64,000 nt of DNA, from assembly GCF_049243985.1 (NCBI RefSeq), contig NC_135370.1:105057006-105121005 (forward strand). The letters run 5' to 3'. Under the pieces are notes generated by a model. It made no database searches. It had not been told where the DNA came from and was given only the letters and a program-made list of their open reading frames with translations. Origin of the DNA: Paroedura picta. Lineage: Eukaryota > Chordata > Lepidosauria > Squamata > Gekkonidae. The translations under genes were made by a program, and so were the position numbers. How positions within the stretch are numbered: position 1 is the stretch's first letter; the number at the start of each line of letters is the position of its first letter. This document shows positions 1 to 12,122 of the stretch, piece after piece.

Positions 1-208
1 TCCTCCAGGCATGCTACCATTTGGTCCATAGCCACTTGCTCAAGTGAATGAGGGAGTAGCCGGCTAGGTTGCATGGGTCTAGTGATGCCTCCATTGATAG
101 AGGGCAAACCACCACCTTCTTCAGACCCTCCAGAAATAGACCCTGTCATTAGGGGCAGATTGATAATTTTCCAGAGTGTTCTTCCTACCCTCTAATCACT
201 CGTTTTAA
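1..208 (-). mobile_element. L2 LINE fragment (reverse-transcriptase N-terminal region), left part
   Basis: This stretch aligns by eye with the L2 copy at about 26755-26990 on the same strand: shared text includes the segment around a 'tttggtccatag' motif and a 'gattgataattttcc'-like block. It stops at about 208, where a CR1 begins, and resumes at about 1230 with sequence that continues the same L2 alignment. It is therefore the left half of an interrupted, old, decayed L2. No open frame survives. Confidence 0.6.
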
Positions 209-1229
209 CACATCATATCAAAATCACAAGATGTCATAGTCCCATTGTATACGCCACTGGTCAGACCACACCTGGAGTACTGTGTGCAGTTCTGGAGGCC
301 TCACTTCAAGAAAGACGTAGATAAAATTGAAAGGGTACAGAGGAGAGCGACGAGGATGATCTGAGGCCAAGAGATCAAGGCCTATGAAGATAGGTTGAGG
401 GACTTGGGAATGTTCAGCCTAGAGAAAAGGAGGTTGAGAGGGGACATGATAGCCCTCTTTAAGTATTTGAAAGGTTGTCACTTGGAGGAGGGCAGGATGA
501 TGTTTCCGTTGGCTGCAGAGGAAAGGATGCACAGTAATGAGTTTAAACTACAACGATATAGGTTAGATATCAGGAAAAAAAAATTCACAGTCAGAGTAGT
601 TCAGCAGTGGAATAGGCTGCCTAAGGAGGTGGTGAGCTCCCCCTCACTGGCAGTCTTCAAGCAATGGTTGGATACACACTTTTCTTGGATGCTTTAGGAT
701 GCTTAGGGCTGATCCTGTGTTGAGCAGAGGGTTGGACTATATTAGCGATCCCCAACCTGTGGGCCACAGACCACATGTGGTCCGTCGACTAATTGGAGGT
801 GGGCCGTGAAGGATGCCTTCTCCCCCCCCCCCGGCCCTTTACTTCATCCCTCCCGGCCCTTTACAACACACTTCGGGTTTCATTGTCTCCCATCCCTCCC
901 AGATGGGACTATCTTGTTGCAGAGAAACAAGCTCAGGGTTCCCATTGATTTGTCATTGTCATGAGTTAAAATTTCCATGAAAATAAAATGTTCCTTACGT
1001 TCATTGTTGTGGTGTGTCTGTATCTTATTTTGAAGGGATGTTTAAACATTACCATAACGATCAGAGAGCATTAGGGCAGTGGTTGAGAGTAGAGGAGTAA
1101 ACTACCCCCCCACCGGGCCTCAGTAAAATTGTCAAGCATTGAGTGGTCCCCGGTGATAAAAAGGTTGGGGACCACTGGACTAGATGGCCCGTATGGCCCC
1201 TTCCAGCTCTTTGATTCTGTGATTCTGAA
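209..1229 (+). mobile_element. CR1 LINE 3' end (copy CR1-a), interrupted by a hAT element
   Basis: The plus strand encodes the C-terminal end of a CR1 ORF2, with the family-typical blocks [17 protein letters not shown]-like, [20 protein letters not shown] and VVQQWNRLPKEVV (residual frame 395-697). It ends in the CR1 3' signature 'ttctgtgattctga' at about 1217-1230. A 435-bp hAT splits it at 743-1177. The copy is 5' truncated, as usual for CR1, and has stops and small indels. It sits inside an L2: the L2 text reads across when 209-1229 is removed. Confidence 0.85.
743..1177. mobile_element. hAT-type non-autonomous DNA transposon inside CR1-a
   Basis: Imperfect terminal inverted repeats: left 'tagcgatccccaacc', right 'ggttggggaccactg'. 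The flanking 8-mers are 'gactatat' (735-742) and 'gactagat' (1178-1185), 7 of 8 matching, which is the 8-bp target duplication of hAT elements. Removing it restores the CR1 tail text. The last ~70 bp closely match the end of the hAT at 42865-43200, so both belong to one family of differing internal length. No transposase is encoded. Confidence 0.88.
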
Positions 1230-1260
1230 TTAAGTAGCCATGAGTGGCAGTAGTCTAGAG

Positions 1261-1396
1261 CTGGGGTAGTCAACCTGTGGTCCTCCAGATGTTCATGGAC
1301 TACAATTCCCATGAGCCCCTGCCAGAAAACGCTGGCAGGGGTTCATGGGGATTGTAGTCCATGAACATCTGGAGGACCACAGGTTGACTACCCCTG
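1261..1396. mobile_element. Palindromic hAT MITE, 136 bp, with perfect 8-bp target duplication
   Basis: Almost the whole element is one inverted repeat: the left arm starts 'ctggggtagtcaacc' and the right arm ends 'ggttgactacccctg', with the centre near 1326-1331 ('gaaaac'). Flanks are 'gtctagag' at 1253-1260 and again at 1397-1404, a perfect 8-bp target duplication. It has no coding capacity. The target is the L2 copy that surrounds CR1-a. Transcribed, it would form a hairpin of about 60 base pairs. Confidence 0.9.
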
Positions 1397-2050
1397 GTCT
1401 AGAGGACAGATGGTGGGACTCATTGAAGTTAGCAACCTGTCTACCTCAGCCTAGATTAGGCCTGAAGTGATTGAAAGTCTCCTCAGAAGGTGGCCAAGGG
1501 GCCTCACTCTCCCTTACTGTAACAATAGTTGGAAGGAGGTCATGGTGGAACTGTGAGACCTTATCCACAAAATAGCTTACAATGGCCTCACAGCTTATAT
1601 CCAATTCACTATAATCTGAGTGCCTCTAAGGCTGTAAGCAATCAAATTACCCTAGATAATGGAGCTGGGCATGAGCAAGCAGACATGATGGAGGCAGCAC
1701 AGTACTTGTGTTTAGCTATCTTCACTGCCATATCATAGACTTTCATAAACATTCTATAAGATTTCTGGAGCCTTTGTCATAAGTATTCCTCCAAACTTGC
1801 TCTAGCCATCTCACCTCCTGTTTCTTAAGACACAGGTCCTCTGTTTACCAAAGAGCTGGCTTTGGATGGGAGATAAGAGGGCATCAAAGTGCAACCACAT
1901 TGATGGCGGCCGACATCTGGCAGTGCCGGTCATTGACCAACTCATCAAGTCATCCACCAGGAGGCTTTGGGTCCTGCAGAGCATTCAGGAATCCAACAGG
2001 AGAAAAAATGAATCTGTCCAGTGGCTTAATCAAATAATATTAGAAATATA
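1397..2050 (-). mobile_element. L2 LINE fragment, continuation of the copy at 1-208
   Basis: 1230-1260 and 1405-1710 align with the minus-strand L2 at 26980-27310, including 'ggagctgggcatgagcaagcagac' against 'tgtgctgggcatgagtgtgcagac'-type text near the right end. The part from about 1710 to 2050 has no counterpart in this window and is assigned to the L2 5' side only by position. It is decayed and has no useful frame. A plus-strand L2 end follows directly. Confidence 0.55.
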
Positions 2051-2051
2051 A

Positions 2052-2722
2052 GAGTCTGGACTTCTGCAACTCGCTCTATGCAGGCCTACCCTTATCCTTG
2101 ATCCAGAAACTACAACTGGTGCAGAACGCCATGGCCAGGATTCTCATTAAGACATCATGGAGAACTCATATCCGGCCGGTACTCCAAGAACTTGGCTGGC
2201 TCCCAGTTCAATTCCAGATTAAGCTTAAGGTTTTGGTAATCATCTTTAAGGCCGTACGTGGTCTGGGCCCAGTGTATCTGCTTATACCCCCCAGAAGAGT
2301 GTTACACTCTGCCACCTCCAACTGACTACAGATCCCTGGCCCTAAAGAGGCATGTTGGACCTCAACAAGGGCCAGGGCCTTTTCAGTCCTGGCCCCCACC
2401 TGGTGGAATGAGCTCCCCAAAAAGATCAGGGCCCTGCCGGAACTTCCATAATTCTGCAAGGCCTGCAAAAAGGAGCACTTCCACCAGGCATTTGTTGGGG
2501 CCGACTGACCCATAACATCTACAGGTCCCCCCCCCAGACTGAGAGATTGAATCTGCTGAGGGAGTGTCAAAGTTATTGTTGAAGTGCTGATCTAATTGTT
2601 CCAGTTGGTGTGTTGTTATTATTGTTATACTGTTATATTGATTTTGATAGTGTTCTATGTAAATGTTCCAAAATGTTTTATGTAAACTGCCCAGAGCCGT
2701 AGGGAAGGGCAATATAAAAATC

Positions 2723-2765
<43 letters not shown>
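2052..2765 (+). mobile_element. L2 LINE 3' end with (AAAT)n tail
   Basis: Translation of 2060-2320 gives the L2 ORF2 C-terminus (LQLVQNAMARILIKTSWRTH, then IRPVLQELGWLP and LKVLVIIFKAVRGLGPVYL). It is followed by the L2 3' UTR, with 'aaactgcccagagccg' at about 2686, and an AAAT microsatellite tail at 2725-2765. The copy is 5' truncated with frame breaks. The tail resembles the one at 27305-27368, so both probably come from the same subfamily. Confidence 0.85.
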
Positions 2766-2766
<1 letters not shown>

Positions 2767-2848
2767 ATCTGCAGATTTAGATACCACACTGTTCACCTCC
2801 AATTTCAAATCATTTATGAATAAGTGGGATCCCAAAGCTTACCATCCT
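2765..2848 (-). mobile_element. L3/CR1-like old LINE, left fragment
   Basis: The segment contains 'caaatcatttatgaataag', a piece of the amniote L3 ORF2 (reverse-transcriptase region, minus strand). The matching continuation lies at about 8010, on the far side of CR1-b. The short length limits certainty. Confidence 0.5.
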
Positions 2849-3573
2849 CACAGAATCACAGAATCATAGAGTTGGAAGGGGCCATATGGGCCATCTAGTC
2901 CAACCCACTGCTCAACGCAGGATCAGCCCAAAGCATCCTAAAGCATCCAAGAAAAGCGTGTATCCAACCTTTGATTGAAGACTGCCAGTGAAGAGGAGCT
3001 CACCGCCTCCTTAGGCAGCCTATTCCACTGCTGAACTACTCTGACTGTGAAAAATTTTTTCCTGATATCTAGCCTATATCGTAGTTTAAACCCATTACTG
3101 CGCGTCCTTTCCTCTGCACCCAACGGAAACATCATCCTGCCCAGCATCCAAGTGACAACCTTTCAAATACTTAAAGAGGGCTATCATGTCCCCTCTCAAC
3201 CTCCTCTTCTCTAGGCTGAACATTCCGAAGTCCCTCAACCTATCTTATACGGCTTGGTCCCTTGGCCCCAGATCATCCTCGTCACTCTCCTCTGTACCCT
3301 TTCAATTTTATCTACATCTTTCTTGAAGTGAGGCCTCCAGAACTGCACACAGTACTCCAGGTGTGGTCTGACCAGTGCCGTATACAATGGGAATATGACA
3401 TCTTGTGATTTTGATGTGATGCCCCTGTTGATACAGCCCAAAATGGCATTCCCCTTTTTTACCGCTACATCACACTGCCTGCTCATGTTTAGTTTACAAT
3501 CCACAAGTACCCCAAGGTCTCGTTCACACACAGTGTTACCTGGAAGCGTATCCCCCATCCAGTAGGCATGCTT

Positions 3574-4194
3574 TTAATTTTTCTGACCCAGATGCAGAAC
3601 TTTACACTTATCTTTATTAAATTGCATCTTGTTCTTATTTGCCCATTTTTCCATTGTGTTCAGATCTCGTTGAACTCTGTCTCTATCTTCCGGAGTATTT
3701 GCCAGTCCTCCCAATTTGGTGTCATCTGCAAACTTGATGAGTAGTCTCTCCACCCCCTCATCTAGATCATTAATAAATATGTTAAAAAGTACCGGGCCGA
3801 GCACCGAGCCCTGAGGTACCCCGCTACTCACCTCCCTCCAGTCTGATGAAACACCATTGACAACAACTATTTGAGTGCGGTTCTCTAACCAATTCCCTAT
3901 CCACCTAACTATCTGAAAATCCAGATTGCAGTCCTTCAACTTATCCATCAGAACATCATGGGGAACCTTATCAAAAGCTTTACTAAAATCCAAGTAAACG
4001 ACATCAACCGAATTTCCACGATCTATTAAACCTGTCACTTGGTCAAAAAAGGAAACCAGGTTGGTCTGACAGGACCTGTTGGCGACAAATCCATGCTGAC
4101 TTCCTTGGATCACCAAATTGTCCTCCAGATGTTTGCAGATCGCTCCCTTTAATATCTGCTCCATTATCTTCCCCACAACAGAGGTCAGACTCAC
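3574..4194 (-). pseudogene. CR1 reverse transcriptase domain remnant (206 codons open)
   Basis: The frame has the CR1 RT core: [12 protein letters not shown], then [30 protein letters not shown] (first catalytic Asp), [20 protein letters not shown] and the [12 protein letters not shown] box with both catalytic aspartates. Family RTs are part of an ORF2 of roughly 1000 residues, so this is a fragment. The open stretch ends at a stop just after KVLHLGQKN, and the next block (3235-3558, DLGVLVDCKLNMS and [17 protein letters not shown]) is in a separate open segment. The RT box looks undamaged but the element is not complete. Confidence 0.88.
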
Positions 4195-4518
4195 TGGTCT
4201 ATAGTTTCCCGGGTCATCCTTCCTCCCTTTTTTGTAGATTGGAATAACGTTTGCTCTCTTCCAGTCCTACGGGACATCTCCAGTCCTTAAAGAGGTCCCA
4301 AAGATGATGGACAAGGGTTCTGCAAGTTCTCCAGAAAGTTCTTTAAGCACTCTCGGGTGCTTTTCATCCGGCCCAGGGGATTTGAACTCATCCAGTGCAG
4401 CTAAATGGCTCTCGAAAACCTCTCTGCCACCCAGATGCTATCCCTTGGCTACTGCCATCTCTAGATGTGCCTAAACCCTTTGACCTGTAGGAAAAAAAAA
4501 CAGATGTAAAATAGGCAC

Positions 4519-7500
4519 CCCCCTTCAAGGATCGCTGCCTTGTTGTGGCAAGGGGGCTTGCGTAGTTCAGTGAAGCTATGAGCTATACCGTGCAGGGCCA
4601 CCCAAGACGGACAGGTCATAGCTGAGAGCTCTGACAAAAGGTGATCCACTGGAGAAGGAAATGGCAAACCACTCCAGTATCTTTGCCATGAAAACTCTAT
4701 GGACAGTTCCAATAGGCATAACGATATGACGCTGGAAGATGAGCCCCTCAGGTCGGAAGGTGTCCAATATGCTACTGGGGATGAGCAGACGGCTAGTACG
4801 AGTAGCGCCAGAATGAATGAAGCGGCTGGGCCAAAGCCGAAAGGACGCTCAGTTGTGGAAGTAACTGGTGGCGAAAAGACAGTCCGATGCTGTAAAGATT
4901 TTTATTCCATAGGAACCTGGAACGTCAGATCCATGAATCAAGGCAAGCTGGATGTGGTTAAACAAGAAATGAGAAGACTGAACATCGACATTTTAGGAAT
5001 CAGTGAACTAAAATGGACAGGAATGGGTGAATTTAATTCAGATGACCATCAGGTATTCTACTGTGGACAAGAATCTCGCAGAAGAAATGGAGTAGCCTTC
5101 ATAATCAATAAGAGAGTAGGAAAAGCAGTCTTGGGATACAATCCCCAAAATGACAGAATGATCTCAGTTCGAATCCAAGGCAAACCATTCAACATCACAG
5201 TGATCCAGGTCTACGCCCCAACCACTGCTGCTGAAGAGGATGAAGTTGATCAGTTCTATGAAGCCCTACAACACCTTCTAGAAGCAACGCCCAAAAATGA
5301 TGTGCTTATCATCATGGGGGATTGGAATGCTAAAGTAGGAAGCCAAAAGATAACCGGGATAACAGGCAAGTTTGGCCTTGGAGTACAAAATGAAGCAGGA
5401 CACAGGCTGGTAGAATTTTGTCAAGAGAATACAATGGTCATAGCAAACACTCTTTTCCAGCAACCCAAGAGACGACTCTACACATGGACATCACCAGACG
5501 GTCAACACAGAAATCAGATTGACTATGTGCTCTGCAGCCAAAGATGGAAAAGTTCTATCCAGTCAATAAAAACAAGACCAGGAGCTGATTGTGGTACAGA
5601 TCATGAGCTTCTTGCTGCAAAATTTAGGCTTAAATTGAAGAAAGTAGTGAAAAGCACTAGGCCACTCAGGTATGAACTAAATCATATCCCCGACGAATAC
5701 ACAGTGGAGGTGACAAATAGATTTAAGGAATTAGATCTGATAGACAGAGTGCCTGAAGAACTATGGACGGAGGTTCGCAACATTGTACAAGAGGTAGCAA
5801 CTAAAACCATCCCAAAGAAAAAGAAATGCAAGAAATCAAAATGGCTGTCTGAGGAAGCTTTACAAATAGCTAAGGAGAGAAGGGAAGTGAAAGGCAAGGG
5901 AGAAAGAGAAAGATACACCCAATTGAATGCAGAATTCCAGAGAAAAGCTAAAAGAGATAAGAATGCCTTCTTAAATGAACAGTGCAAACAAATAGAAGAA
6001 AACAATAGAATCGGGAGGACCAGAGATCTTTTCAAGAAAATTGGAGATATGAAGAGAACGTTTCATGCAAAGATGGGTATGATAAGGGACCAAAATGGTA
6101 GGGACCTCACAGAAGCAGAAGAGATTAAACAAAGGTGGCAAAATTATACAGAACAACTATACAAGAGCGAGCTTAACATCCCTGATGACCACAATGGGGT
6201 AGTTACTGACCTGGAGCCAGACATCCTGGAATGTGAAGTCAAATGGGCCTTAGGAAGTCTGAGCAACAATAAAGCTAGTGGTAGTGACAGCATTCCAGTT
6301 GAACTATTCAAAATCTTAAAGGATGATGCAGTAAAAGTGCTACACTCAATATGCCAGCAAATTTGGAAAACTCAACAATGGCCACAGGATTGGAAAAGGT
6401 CAGTTTACATTCCAATCCCAAAGAAGGGCAATGCCAAAGAATGTTCAAACTACCGCACCATTGCACTAATTTCTCATGCTAGCAAAGTTATGCTCAAAAT
6501 CCTACAAGCTAGGCTCCAGCAATATGTGGACCGAGAACTTCCAGAAGTACAGGCAGGATTTCGAAGAGGCAGAGGAACTAGAGATCAAATTGCCAACATA
6601 CGCTGGATCATGGAGAAAGCTAGGGAGTACCAGAAGAACGTCTACTTCTGCTTCATTGACTATGCTAAAGCCTTTGATTGTGTGGAGCACAACAAATTGT
6701 GGCAAGTTCTTAAAGAGATGAGAATACCAGAGCATCTTATTTGTCTCTTGAGAAATTTATATGCAGGTCAAGAAGCAACAGTGAGAACTGAACATGGAAT
6801 CACTGACTGGTTCAATATTGAGAAAGGAGTTCGGCAAGGCTGTATACTGTCGCCTTGCCTATTTAACTTGTATGCAGAGCACATCATGAGAAATGCGGGA
6901 TTAGAGGAGTCACAAATTGGGATCAAGATTGCAGGGAGAAATATCAACAACCTCAGATATGCAGATGATACCACTCTAATGGCAGAAAGTGAAGAGGAAC
7001 TAAAGAGCCTGTTGATGCGGGTGAAGGAGGAGAGTGCAAAAGTTGGCTTGAAACTCAACATCAAGAAAACAAAGATCATGGCATCCGGCCCTCTCAATTC
7101 CTGGCAAATAGAAGGGGAAGAAATGGAGATAGTGACAGATTTTATTTTCCTGGGCTCCAAGATCACTGCAGATGGGGACTGCAGCAAAGAAATTAAAAGA
7201 CGCTTGCTCCTGGGGAGGAAAGCTATGGCAAATCTAGACAGCATCCTAAAAAGCAGAGACATCACCCTGCCAACAAAAGTGCGTTTAGTCAAGGCTATGG
7301 TCTTCCCAGTTGCAATGTATGGCTGCGAAAGTTGGACCATAAGGAAGGCCGAGCGTCAAAGAATTGAGGCTTTTGAACTCTGGTGCTGGAGAAGACTCTT
7401 GCGAGTCCCTTGGACTGCAAGGCGAACAAACCGGTCAGTCCTAGAGGAGATCAGCCCTGACTGCTCTTTAGAAGGCCAGATCCTGAAGATGAAACTCAAA

Positions 7501-7739
7501 TATTTTGGCCACCTCATGAGAAGGAAGGACTCCCTGGAGAAGAGCCTAATGCTGGGAGCGATGGAGGGCAAAAGAAGAAGGGGACGACAGAGAATGAGGT
7601 GGCTGGATGGAGTCACTGAAGCAGTAGGTGCAAACTTAAATGGACTCCAGGGAATGGTAGAGGACAGGAAGGCCTGGAGGATCATTGTCCATGGGGTCGC
7701 GATGGGTCGGACACGACTTCGCACATAACAACAACAACA
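4519..7739 (+). mobile_element. Full-length RTE-BovB LINE (copy A), 3221 bp, with 11-bp target duplication
   Basis: Flanks are 'aaaataggcac' at 4508-4518 and again at 7740-7750, a perfect 11-bp target site duplication. The element starts 'ccccttcaaggatcg', has a 180-bp 5' UTR with the BovB-typical 'ggagaaggaaatggcaaacc' block, one long ORF (4699-7728), and a very short 3' end with 'gggtcggacacgacttcgca' running into (ACA)n. Full-length BovB elements are about 3.2 kb, so nothing large is missing. It lies head-on inside CR1-b. The perfect duplication and the intact ORF point to a recent insertion. Confidence 0.96.
4699..7728 (+). CDS. BovB ORF: APE-type endonuclease plus reverse transcriptase, 1009 aa, intact
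   Basis: A single uninterrupted frame encodes the retrotransposition enzyme of BovB. Residues ~68-305 are an APE-like endonuclease that nicks target DNA: GTWNVRSMNQGK, Glu103 in ISELKWTGMG, Asp208 in GDWNAKVG, and Asp301-His302 in CGTDHELL. Residues ~540-800 are the reverse transcriptase: IPIPKKGNAKECSNYRTIAL, Asp654 in FIDYAKAFD, GVRQGCILSPCLFNLY, and the YADD box with Asp756-Asp757. The C-terminal part has YGCESWTIRKAE, FELWCWRRLLRVPWTARRTN and a basic KRRRGRQRMRW patch, all family-typical. Length matches known BovB ORFs. All catalytic residues I can check are present. The start is the first ATG of the frame; the first ~65 residues look unstructured, so a later start is possible. The stop codon lies 11 bp before the element's end. 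Confidence 0.95.
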   Translation: MDSSNRHNDMTLEDEPLRSEGVQYATGDEQTASTSSARMNEAAGPKPKGRSVVEVTGGEKTVRCCKDFYSIGTWNVRSMNQGKLDVVKQEMRRLNIDILGISELKWTGMGEFNSDDHQVFYCGQESRRRNGVAFIINKRVGKAVLGYNPQNDRMISVRIQGKPFNITVIQVYAPTTAAEEDEVDQFYEALQHLLEATPKNDVLIIMGDWNAKVGSQKITGITGKFGLGVQNEAGHRLVEFCQENTMVIANTLFQQPKRRLYTWTSPDGQHRNQIDYVLCSQRWKSSIQSIKTRPGADCGTDHELLAAKFRLKLKKVVKSTRPLRYELNHIPDEYTVEVTNRFKELDLIDRVPEELWTEVRNIVQEVATKTIPKKKKCKKSKWLSEEALQIAKERREVKGKGERERYTQLNAEFQRKAKRDKNAFLNEQCKQIEENNRIGRTRDLFKKIGDMKRTFHAKMGMIRDQNGRDLTEAEEIKQRWQNYTEQLYKSELNIPDDHNGVVTDLEPDILECEVKWALGSLSNNKASGSDSIPVELFKILKDDAVKVLHSICQQIWKTQQWPQDWKRSVYIPIPKKGNAKECSNYRTIALISHASKVMLKILQARLQQYVDRELPEVQAGFRRGRGTRDQIANIRWIMEKAREYQKNVYFCFIDYAKAFDCVEHNKLWQVLKEMRIPEHLICLLRNLYAGQEATVRTEHGITDWFNIEKGVRQGCILSPCLFNLYAEHIMRNAGLEESQIGIKIAGRNINNLRYADDTTLMAESEEELKSLLMRVKEESAKVGLKLNIKKTKIMASGPLNSWQIEGEEMEIVTDFIFLGSKITADGDCSKEIKRRLLLGRKAMANLDSILKSRDITLPTKVRLVKAMVFPVAMYGCESWTIRKAERQRIEAFELWCWRRLLRVPWTARRTNRSVLEEISPDCSLEGQILKMKLKYFGHLMRRKDSLEKSLMLGAMEGKRRRGRQRMRWLDGVTEAVGANLNGLQGMVEDRKAWRIIVHGVAMGRTRLRT

Positions 7740-8009
7740 AAAATAGGCACTGAGCCTTTCTGCTTTCTCTGCATCCTCCGTTAGAGTTTGTCCATCTGCT
7801 CCCAACAGTGGGCCTGTTGCCTCCTTTACTTTACGTTTGCAACTCACATAACTGAAAAATCTTTTCTTGTTACAATGGGCTTCCCTGGCCAATCTTAGCT
7901 CACTCTCAGCTTTGGCCTTTCTGATTATTGATCTACAGTGCCTAGTAACCTGTAGGTACTCATCTTTAGAGCTCTGTCCTTCCTTCATTTCCTGAACATT
8001 TCCCTTTTC

Positions 8010-9900
8010 TTTCTTAGTTTCTCTTGAAGTTCTCCTCCATTTTTCCTAATTGTCCATTTATTCCTATTCTCTGTTTCCTGTCATTTAACTACTTTTTAAT
8101 CTATAAGATGACCTATCCTCTTATCCCTTCACTGTTAAGCTTACTTAAGGGCCTTTGGTGAGGTACATTTTCAAAAGCCTTTTGAAAGTCCAAGTATGTA
8201 ATGCTTACTGGGTCACCATTATCTACATGTTTGCATATTTTCTAAAAAAAAACTTCAAAAGGCTGATAAAACAGGAGTCGTGCAGATTTTCCCTCAGCAG
8301 GCCTTTTCTCTCTGTGTGCCTAATAATTCTATCTTTGGTTACCATTTCTACAAGCTTTCCGGGGATAGATGCAAGGCTAACTTGTCTTTAATTTACTGGT
8401 TCCCTTCTAGACCCTTAGAATAATCAGGGTATGATGCCTGTCTTTGATTATATTAAACAGGTTAGCTGATCAACAATCTCACATTTGAATTTCCTAAGAG
8501 TTCTTGGGCATACACCAGCTGGTCTAGATCTCTTGTCACCTCAGTTTGATTCAGTTCTTCAGATTGTCTCCCTGGAAATGGTGACTGTGGTGTGGGTACA
8601 TGTTCTACAGTTTTCATAGTGAACAGAAAAGCAAAACATTCACTGAGCTTCTCTGCCATCTTCCCATTGTCCTTCAGCAATCCTTTTGTTCCTTGGTTAT
8701 TCAAAGGCCCAAATGTTTCTCTAACTGGTTTTCCACTCTGGATATATTTAAAGAATGCTCATTATTTGTCTTGATTCTTCTAGGAATCTACACACTTTAA
8801 ATTCTTCTTTCACATGCCTAATTGACTTGCACTTCTTTTGTAAGACCCTGTGCTCCCTTGTGTTCACTTAATTGCGGCAGACATCATTTCTAAAAAGAAG
8901 CCCTTTTGCTTTCTATGGCCTCCCTCACCTTGGTCACTAACCATACACACATTCTTTAGACTTGGCAGTTCAAGGGAATGCATTGTAGCTGGGCTTCATT
9001 TAGTGTGGTTTTAAATAGCTTCCAAGGATCCTCTAGGGATTTGCCTCTTTTGTGTTTCCCTTTCACACTTCTAATGTGTCTCCTTATTTTTCTAAAGTTC
9101 CCTCTTTTGAAATCCAGTGATACTGTTTTGGCCTTTAGAGGTAACTTTCCATTGATACAAATGTTGAACTTATCAGCTTTGTAATCACTGCTCCCACCTG
9201 GTGCAGCAGCATCTACATCTCACACTAGTTTTTGAACCCATCACAGAACCAAGTACAAAATCACTACCCCTCTGGTTGGTTCTGTGACTATTACAGTCCA
9301 CAGTCATTTATTATGTCTAGAAATACTATTTCTACAGCATGACTCAAGCACATGCTCACCCAGTAAATGTGAGGGTAGTTAAAGACACCCAGAATCACAA
9401 CATTTGAGAGCCAGTATAATGTAGTGGTTAAGAGCAGAAGATTCTAATCTGGACAATTAGGTTTGATTACCTGCTCTTCCACATGAACCCAGCAGGGCAA
9501 TCTTGGGTTAGTCACAGTTTTCTTAGCCCTATCTAACTCAAAGGGTTTCTGTTGTTGGGAGAAGAATGGAAGGTGATTGTAAGCTGCTTTGAGGCCCCAA
9601 AGGGTAGTGAAAAGCAGGGTATAAAAAACAATTTTTATTTTATTCCTATCTCAATTTTGAGATGAGTCTCAAGAATTTGACCAGATGGGCAATAGTACAC
9701 CATTACTTTTAACCCTTCGTGCTCAATATTTCTACTGGTATCAGTTTTCTAATGTATTTGATTCTATGTCCTCTTTGACATACAATGCACCACCTTCCCC
9801 AGCCTACTCCATGTTCTAAGCATAGAGCTTAGAACCAGAGATGACCATATCCCAGCAATTTAAAGCTCTCCCTAATAGCTTGTTCACCTCTGCTATTTTC
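8010..9900 (-). mobile_element. L3 (CR1 clade) old LINE, main fragment, interrupted by a tRNA-SINE
   Basis: The plus-strand text is the reverse complement of the widespread amniote L3 ORF2: 'cctgtcatttaactac', 'tcaaaagccttttgaaagtc', 'gggtcaccattatctac' and 'attttccctcagcaggc' (RT), then 'cctctggttggttctg' and the endonuclease side to about 9900. A small minus-strand frame at 8462-8704 shows GKMAEKLSECFAFLF, the L3/CR1 linker block. Many indels show an old copy. CR1-b entered its left side and a SINE sits at 9407-9640. Confidence 0.75.
9407..9640 (+). mobile_element. tRNA-derived SINE, old copy (SINE 1)
   Basis: It starts with 'gagccagtataatgtagtgg' (A-box-like) and 'ggtttgattac' (B-box-like), and ends in the family tail 'ttgtaagctgctttgag' then 'gaaaagcagggtataaa'. 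Compared with the copy at 19324 it lacks an internal block and is divergent. It lies inside the L3 at 8010-9900. Confidence 0.75.
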
Positions 9901-11996
<2,096 letters not shown>

Positions 11997-12122
11997 ATGT
12001 TGTGCTGAATTCTCTAGCTTTTCAAACTGAGATGATATGCTTGTGAGTATATACATTCATATATATCCTATAGTATAATCCTTTGTAGTATGTGGAGGTA
12101 CTACAATTAGTACAATCATACC

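Larger units (their letters stand above)
2849..8010 (-). mobile_element. CR1 LINE (copy CR1-b), split by a full-length BovB
   Basis: The minus strand carries, from right to left, CR1 ORF2 sequence up to the insertion point (7750-7988, with KAESELRLAREAHCNKKRFF, typical of the pre-RT region), then after the BovB the RT domain (3574-4194), the C-terminal domain (2938-3558) and the 3' octamer end 'tctatgattctgtgattctg' at about 2850-2870. CR1 pieces are 2849-4518 and 7740-8010. Removing 4519-7739 joins the coding text at a Tyr-Phe pair. The 5' part (endonuclease) is missing. It sits in an older L3. Confidence 0.88.
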
